In this document: in pieces, positions 22,044 to 26,941 of the stretch
How positions within the stretch are numbered: position 1 is the stretch's first letter
Layout of the letters: each line of letters begins with the position of its first letter
Position numbers and translations under genes: made by a program
Notes under the pieces: model-generated
Told to the model about the DNA's origin: nothing
Seen by the model: the letters and a program-made list of their open reading frames with translations, nothing else
Database searches by the model: none
Source of the DNA: JAYPWI01 sp038135065
GTDB taxonomy: Bacteria > Actinomycetota > Acidimicrobiia > Acidimicrobiales > Poriferisodalaceae
NCBI GenBank assembly: GCA_038135065.1
Contig: JAYPWI010000041.1
Coordinates: 1 to 26,941, forward strand
Direction: 5' to 3'
Length of the DNA: 26,941 nucleotides

Positions 22044-25000
22044 ATGTATCGACCGTTCTTGCTCGTTGGCCTCGGCGGGTCAGGTGGAAAGACGCTGCGC
22101 TTCGCCAAACAAGAAGTTCAGAAGCGGCTCATTGAAATGGGCTGGGACGAGGGGATCCCCGCTGCTTGGCAGTTCCTCCATATCGACACACCGACCCAGG
22201 CCGACGGCAATGAACTAAATGCGCTGGTCGATCCTCTCAGCAGCGACGAATATCTGGGGCTGGTCGACGACGGGGTCACGTTCAAGGCTGTCACAGGTCA
22301 GTTGGACAGGTCGGCAGAGATCTCCCAGCAAATGGTCGGGTGGCGGATCGATCCGGCCCGCCTCGATGTACCGATCAGCATGGGAGCCGGTCAGTACCGA
22401 GCGGTCGGACGAACGATCTCGATGGTCCAAGGCAAAAGTATTCGTTCACGACTCACCTCAGCCATTGACAGGGCGACGACGGCCGCAGCGGGCGCAGAGC
22501 TTCGAGAATGCTTCACCACGACCCACCCCGACTCGAGCGGGGGAACACCGGCCGCTCCCATCGTGGTCGTGGTGTCATCGCTGGCTGGCGGTACAGGGGC
22601 CGGCATCCTCATGAACGTCTGTGACCTCCTCAAGTCGGTCATCGACCGAGACGAGGTCTTCGCTTTTCTCTACACACCCGAGGTGTTCGGAGCCCGAGGC
22701 GGTGTCGGTGACGGTGTGTTCCCCAACTCCCTCGCTGCGATCTGCGAGGTCATCAACGGCAAATGGTGGCAGGGCGAACCCGGCGGGGAACCGGGGAGCA
22801 CAAAGGTGCCTCCCCGTCACAACCCCGACCTGACCCTGGCCGGGGCGGCCCGACCTCTCATGAACTCGGGACCCGATTTCCCCTTCCTGGTCGGCTTGCG
22901 CAACAAGAACGGCAGTTCGTTCTCGGGCGCTGTTGAGCTCTTCTCGGCGATCGGCGCCGGATTGGCCACCACCATCACCGATCACCGATTGCAGGATGGC
23001 CTCTTCGCGTACGAGGTCACCAACTGGGAGCTCAACGCCAAAGCCTTGACAGGGAACATCGACGTGCTCAACGCGGGTGATCCCGCAGGACCGTTCGACG
23101 GCATGGGTCACGGCATGGTCCAAGCTCTTGGCACCGCTCGGCTGAGCATCGGTCTCGATCGCTTCGAGGAGTACGCCGCACAGCGCATCGCCAAGGACGC
23201 AGCGCGTTACATGGCCAACCATCACATCGATAGCGATGAGGCCAGGCAGGTCGCTGAGCGGTACAGCACGAACGACCCCGACGAGATCGCTGGATATATC
23301 GCCGACGGGCTGCTCGACCACTTCCTTCACACGGCCGGTCTGTCCGAACGGGGCGCCGACCGCAATCAGGTGAAGGACGCATTGCGGCCCGACGAGACCT
23401 CTCTGTCGGCGATGAAATCCCAGGCCCGCAATCAGGCCACTCAGTTGAGCCAAATCGGCACAGGCGGCACGACCGACTCACGCGGCTGGGCCAGCCGAAT
23501 CTCCGACGCCATCTTTCAAGCGCGCGTCCCCTTCCAGGACGCCTATCGCCAGGCGCTGCAGCAGAACGTGCACGCTTGGATCGGATCGCATCCGCAGCGG
23601 GTGCTCGCTGTGGTCGAGGACTTCATCGGCCGCCACGGCACCGAGGTGGCCGTCGCAGTCATCGAGCGCGCCGTGCACTACCTCGAAGCCGACAACGGGG
23701 TGGTTGCCGAGCTGCGAGGCGACCACGAACTCGGGCAGTATCGGCGCGGTTCAGACGACGCCTACGTCCTACAGAACCTGTCTGCGCCCCTCCAGGGTCT
23801 GGGAGCCAGTGTCGAGGCGCACCACGCGGCACTATCCGAGGCCCTCGAGGAGGGTCTCTGGTTCATGGCCTTCAGCGGCGAAGCGCTGCTGTGCGAAACA
23901 GCTGCGTACGTCCTGGAATCATTTGCATCGACCTTTTTGCAGCCCTTGGCCGCTGCGCTGCGGAGTGAAGTTCGCGCGATCGACGAGGAGCTGCGCTCGG
24001 AAGCTGCCAACTGGGCGAACTGGACCGACGCCAACGCACCACAGGAGCTCCAACCGCCGGTCAGCGAGGTGACCCTGATCGAGGGAGACGAGTTCGCCGA
24101 AACGTTCGACGCTTGCCTCCGTGATTCGTATCGGGACGTCAGCGAGCAGGAGACCCGACGTATCAACCTGCGACAAGAGATCATCTCGGGCTCGTTCCTG
24201 CGGGACGGAGAAGCCGCTCTGGACGACACCAGCCACGCCCTGACATCAGTTGCCCAGTGGACCCCAGGGGCCATGGTGGACCCCCTCGAGGTCCGACCTC
24301 AGACATCTGCGTCGTTCCGACTGGCGCTTCGTCCCACCGAGCTGAAGAAGCGGGCCCATGATTGGATGCGTCAGCCGAATGCTCCATTCGATCGGTTGCT
24401 GAGCAACACGCTGCGCACCTACCTGGGAGCCGATCCGGTGTTCGGCAGCACGGTTCCAACCGATGAGATGAAGCGGCGGCAGCGACGTTTCCAAGCAAAG
24501 CTCCAGCAGCTGTTCTCTGTAGCGGACCCGTTGGTAGGACTCGACACCACCCTCGAGGAGAGCATCAACCCTGGGCTTGGTGTCCGACGCAACCTCAGCA
24601 ATCTGCCGTTCGCAAGCCACGAACTGGAGGACACGGTTGCCACCTTCCTCCGGACCGAGCTCGGTGATGGTGCCGAACGTCTACTCAACGACGACGCACA
24701 CATCCGCCACATCACAGCCTTCACCCGGTTCACCGGTGCTGTCTCACCCTTGATCATCAGCTCGCTGTTCCGCCCGATCAGCGAGGACTGGGCCATCAAG
24801 TCAGCCACTCAAGTAGGCCGGGCCCATTTCTGGTCCCGGCGGCGAGCCCGTCGACTGGAAGAGTTCATTCCAGTTACCCAGGAAGCCCTGGCCGCAATGT
24901 GCCGTGGCTGGTTCATCGGTGTCGCTCTCGGGCTGATCGACCGGTCGGCAGATCCGATCCCGGTCGGCAGGCCCTCCGATCCGCCGGTGGCATTCCCCCA

Positions 25001-25517
25001 TCCAACGCTGACCTCAACCGGTTCAGCTCGCGACCAACTGGCCGTGGTGATGGAGTCCTTGGCCCTCGCCTACGTGAACGTCAATCTGTACCAGTCTGTC
25101 GAGCCGCTCCTGCCCTACACCAGACTGCGAGATCTCGGTCGCGATGCGTTCCCCGAGTCGACGTTGTACACCTACGACGTCGATCCGTTCGACCCGAAGA
25201 TGGGTACCGAAGTCGAGCACTGGATCATGCACGGCGAAGTGAAGGGCCAGCTCTCGAAGTCATTGGTCGACGGCATGACGCCAGCGGAACGGATCACCTC
25301 CATGATCGACGTGCTCGGCAAGGCGCGGTCTCAGTACGCACCAGAGCTGGAGGAGCTGAGGGAGCGATGGTCGAAGGACCCAGGGAGCCTCGGTTCGCAG
25401 CCCTACTGGCCCGGGATGGACAGCCACATTCTGGAGGCCCTGGGTGCCCTGCAACGTGCCTTCTCCACGCGGCTCGAAGGGGCATCCACATCCACCGAAG
25501 AGCTCGAATCGCTCTAG
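22044..25517 (+). CDS. Tubulin/FtsZ-superfamily protein (Tubulin_2, FtsZ-like type)
   Basis: A 1157-residue protein with an N-terminal tubulin/FtsZ-type GTPase domain. The opening strand and loop are LLVGLGGSGGK (6-16), the nucleotide-facing residue segment is FLHIDTPTQAD (about 44-54), and the tubulin signature is SLAGGTGAG (179-187), the T4 loop that contacts GTP phosphates. Beyond about residue 400 the sequence is helical and of unknown fold. The length is three times that of FtsZ and matches the large Tubulin_2 family (Pfam PF13809). Makarova and Koonin proposed that this type works in a membrane-remodelling system with a vWA protein, and such a gene is just upstream here. ATG 22044 has AAAGG six bases upstream; a GTG at 21972 lies within the shared element and is rejected. 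Whether it polymerises, and on what membrane, is not shown by sequence. Confidence 0.85.
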   Translation: MYRPFLLVGLGGSGGKTLRFAKQEVQKRLIEMGWDEGIPAAWQFLHIDTPTQADGNELNALVDPLSSDEYLGLVDDGVTFKAVTGQLDRSAEISQQMVGWRIDPARLDVPISMGAGQYRAVGRTISMVQGKSIRSRLTSAIDRATTAAAGAELRECFTTTHPDSSGGTPAAPIVVVVSSLAGGTGAGILMNVCDLLKSVIDRDEVFAFLYTPEVFGARGGVGDGVFPNSLAAICEVINGKWWQGEPGGEPGSTKVPPRHNPDLTLAGAARPLMNSGPDFPFLVGLRNKNGSSFSGAVELFSAIGAGLATTITDHRLQDGLFAYEVTNWELNAKALTGNIDVLNAGDPAGPFDGMGHGMVQALGTARLSIGLDRFEEYAAQRIAKDAARYMANHHIDSDEARQVAERYSTNDPDEIAGYIADGLLDHFLHTAGLSERGADRNQVKDALRPDETSLSAMKSQARNQATQLSQIGTGGTTDSRGWASRISDAIFQARVPFQDAYRQALQQNVHAWIGSHPQRVLAVVEDFIGRHGTEVAVAVIERAVHYLEADNGVVAELRGDHELGQYRRGSDDAYVLQNLSAPLQGLGASVEAHHAALSEALEEGLWFMAFSGEALLCETAAYVLESFASTFLQPLAAALRSEVRAIDEELRSEAANWANWTDANAPQELQPPVSEVTLIEGDEFAETFDACLRDSYRDVSEQETRRINLRQEIISGSFLRDGEAALDDTSHALTSVAQWTPGAMVDPLEVRPQTSASFRLALRPTELKKRAHDWMRQPNAPFDRLLSNTLRTYLGADPVFGSTVPTDEMKRRQRRFQAKLQQLFSVADPLVGLDTTLEESINPGLGVRRNLSNLPFASHELEDTVATFLRTELGDGAERLLNDDAHIRHITAFTRFTGAVSPLIISSLFRPISEDWAIKSATQVGRAHFWSRRRARRLEEFIPVTQEALAAMCRGWFIGVALGLIDRSADPIPVGRPSDPPVAFPHPTLTSTGSARDQLAVVMESLALAYVNVNLYQSVEPLLPYTRLRDLGRDAFPESTLYTYDVDPFDPKMGTEVEHWIMHGEVKGQLSKSLVDGMTPAERITSMIDVLGKARSQYAPELEELRERWSKDPGSLGSQPYWPGMDSHILEALGALQRAFSTRLEGASTSTEELESL

Positions 25518-25523
25518 CCAACC

Positions 25524-26941
25524 ATGTCCGCCAGCTCCCTACGATTGCTTCGCGACCTGAACGTCGTCATTGCCCACCCTGACGATGCTGTGTGCCAATC
25601 AGCCCTCACAGCCCTCGACGAGTTGGTTCGGGCCGAGGCCATCAACCCGCTGATCAGCGCGTGGTTCAGCGACGACGCGCCCGAGCAGGCCCGTGTTCTC
25701 GGGACCGACAACACTGAGTCGCACCTCACAGAACTGCTCGCCGAGATCCAGCACCTCGAACGGATCCGAATCGTCGGCCTGTACAGCCCGTTGGCAGGTC
25801 TGGATCTGGCCCCCCAGATGTCCAGAGCAGTCGATCAGGCCCGGGAACTCGTGCGGGCCACGAAGAGCCAGCTGACCGAGGTGACCGAGCTCCGGATCCA
25901 AGCCGCGACCGTTGATCGCCCCGCTCTGGCCCGAGGCGCCTTCGCCGGCTCGGCCCACGCGAACATTGCGTTGATCCCCCACGACCGCTTTTCCGACACG
26001 GCGGCCGCCCGCCTCGGCGGCAGTGATCAACCGGACCGACTGGCCTCCCACGTAGCAGTCGAACTGTGCAGTGTCCTCGGTGCCTGGACGACCATGGATG
26101 GCTCACCGTTCGACAACTGGACAACGGGCACTGTTGCCGACGACGGGTTGCCCGTCGTCTTCGTTCGCTCACTGGTGCGCAGCCTCGTCTGCCCCCCGCT
26201 GCCCCTCGACCGTATTGCCGAGGACGGGGCCCTGCCAGTGCCCCAGGGGTTCCTACCGAGCCCGAACCCAGCCGTCACGGTGAAATCGGTCGTGGACACG
26301 GTCTTTCCCGACGACTTGAAGTTCGCCGACCCAGCACAACCTGTGTTCCATCAGGAGATGAGCCTCGGAGAGGCCATCCGGCTGATCCCCCGCAGATTCG
26401 TATCGGTACTCAAGAGCCTCCCACGGGTGTACCGGGAAGGCATCTCGCGGGATCTGGAGAGTTTGCAAGGCGATGGCCTTCAGGAGCTCATCGGCGGCGA
26501 AGCAGCGTGGCTACAGATCACGTTCCGAGACCGCCGGCAGGGGGTCGATCAGCAGGACTGGGAGTCGATCGCCAGCGATGCCATCGCCGATCTCGAGGCC
26601 GCCGACGAGATGGCGTCCATCATCAGACTGCCCGATGACGTGTGGGCCCGACTCATCCGACTACCCCTTTCGGTGGCTGATGGTTCGAAACTGGCCGAGG
26701 AAGCGAGAGGCATAGCGGGCGAGCGTCGCTACCTCGTCGCCGACCCGGTTGCCTTCGCCGGGCCGAGCGCCCCGAGCAGTGAAGCTGCGATCTCCAACTT
26801 CCTGACCGCGCTGGAATCCTCGTCGTCGGGCGCGCCTCCGCCTTCCGAGGACGTCGAGGTCGAAGATCCCGCTCACAGCATCGACCACGACACCGACCTC
26901 GATCACGCAGACAGCGACGACAGCGACGACGCTCCCGAAAA
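25524..26941 (+). CDS. Unknown protein, third large member of the vWA/tubulin-like cluster (cut by window edge)
   Basis: An open frame starts at ATG 25524, six bases after the tubulin-like stop, and runs off the window after 472 residues. There is no ribosome binding site, so translation probably continues from the upstream gene. The start reads MSASSLRLLRDLNVVIAHPDD. The middle holds mixed alpha/beta sequence (LPVVFVRSLVRSLVCPPLPLD, then SLGEAIRLIPRRFVSVLKSLPRVYREG), and the visible end is a low-complexity acidic tail rich in aspartate (DHADSDDSDDAPE). No P-loop, kinase, signal peptide or membrane helix is seen in the visible part. It is not recognisable as the GTPase or OmpA partner proposed for FtsZ-like systems. 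The acidic tail contrasts with the basic proline/arginine tail of the vWA protein. Confidence 0.75.
   Translation, partial: MSASSLRLLRDLNVVIAHPDDAVCQSALTALDELVRAEAINPLISAWFSDDAPEQARVLGTDNTESHLTELLAEIQHLERIRIVGLYSPLAGLDLAPQMSRAVDQARELVRATKSQLTEVTELRIQAATVDRPALARGAFAGSAHANIALIPHDRFSDTAAARLGGSDQPDRLASHVAVELCSVLGAWTTMDGSPFDNWTTGTVADDGLPVVFVRSLVRSLVCPPLPLDRIAEDGALPVPQGFLPSPNPAVTVKSVVDTVFPDDLKFADPAQPVFHQEMSLGEAIRLIPRRFVSVLKSLPRVYREGISRDLESLQGDGLQELIGGEAAWLQITFRDRRQGVDQQDWESIASDAIADLEAADEMASIIRLPDDVWARLIRLPLSVADGSKLAEEARGIAGERRYLVADPVAFAGPSAPSSEAAISNFLTALESSSSGAPPPSEDVEVEDPAHSIDHDTDLDHADSDDSDDAPE

Overview
The window looks like chromosomal DNA of a high-GC actinobacterium, most plausibly of the Acidimicrobiia type. 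This is inferred from the gene families (three luciferase-like F420/FMN oxidoreductases, an SCO6745-family protein, small lipoproteins), the strong G/C bias at third codon positions, frequent GTG starts, and many genes whose start codon lies 6-8 bases after a TANNNT hexamer, the layout of leaderless actinobacterial promoters. No rRNA, tRNA, insertion sequence or CRISPR array was seen. No gap between genes exceeds about 140 bases.

Bases 1-18677 are densely packed accessory metabolism on both strands in short transcription units: a PhyH-type dioxygenase; a divergent redoxin that reads through an in-frame TGA (very likely a selenoprotein, with a SECIS-like hairpin 20 bases downstream); a cyclase-family hydrolase with a small Rossmann-like partner; fumarylacetoacetase; two divergent crotonase-fold proteins; an SCO6745-family protein; three luciferase-like oxidoreductases; YqjF/DUF2071 and YdeI/DUF1801 proteins; an SRPBCC protein; an MFS transporter; two lipoproteins (one with an internal duplication); two short-chain dehydrogenases; and a Rieske oxygenase alpha subunit. 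The mix suggests breakdown of organic acids, acyl-CoAs and ring compounds, but no single pathway is complete.

Bases 18731-26941 are different: slightly lower GC and one co-directional cluster. It holds a three-helix membrane protein, an exported and membrane-anchored von Willebrand A (vWA) protein, a 1157-residue tubulin/FtsZ-superfamily protein of the Tubulin_2 (FtsZ-like) type, and a protein of unknown function cut by the window edge. A good sigma70-type promoter precedes the cluster. A bipartite 21-base element (18 of 21 identical) occurs both just upstream of this promoter and in the 137-base gap before the tubulin-like gene, suggesting shared regulation. A vWA plus FtsZ-like partnership was proposed by Makarova and Koonin as a membrane-remodelling system. 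This copy pairs a vWA domain predicted to lie outside the membrane with a cytosolic tubulin-like protein and an unassigned third protein.

The two most valuable points are the selenoprotein, which ordinary gene calling would split or truncate, and the vWA/tubulin-like cluster with its repeated regulatory element.
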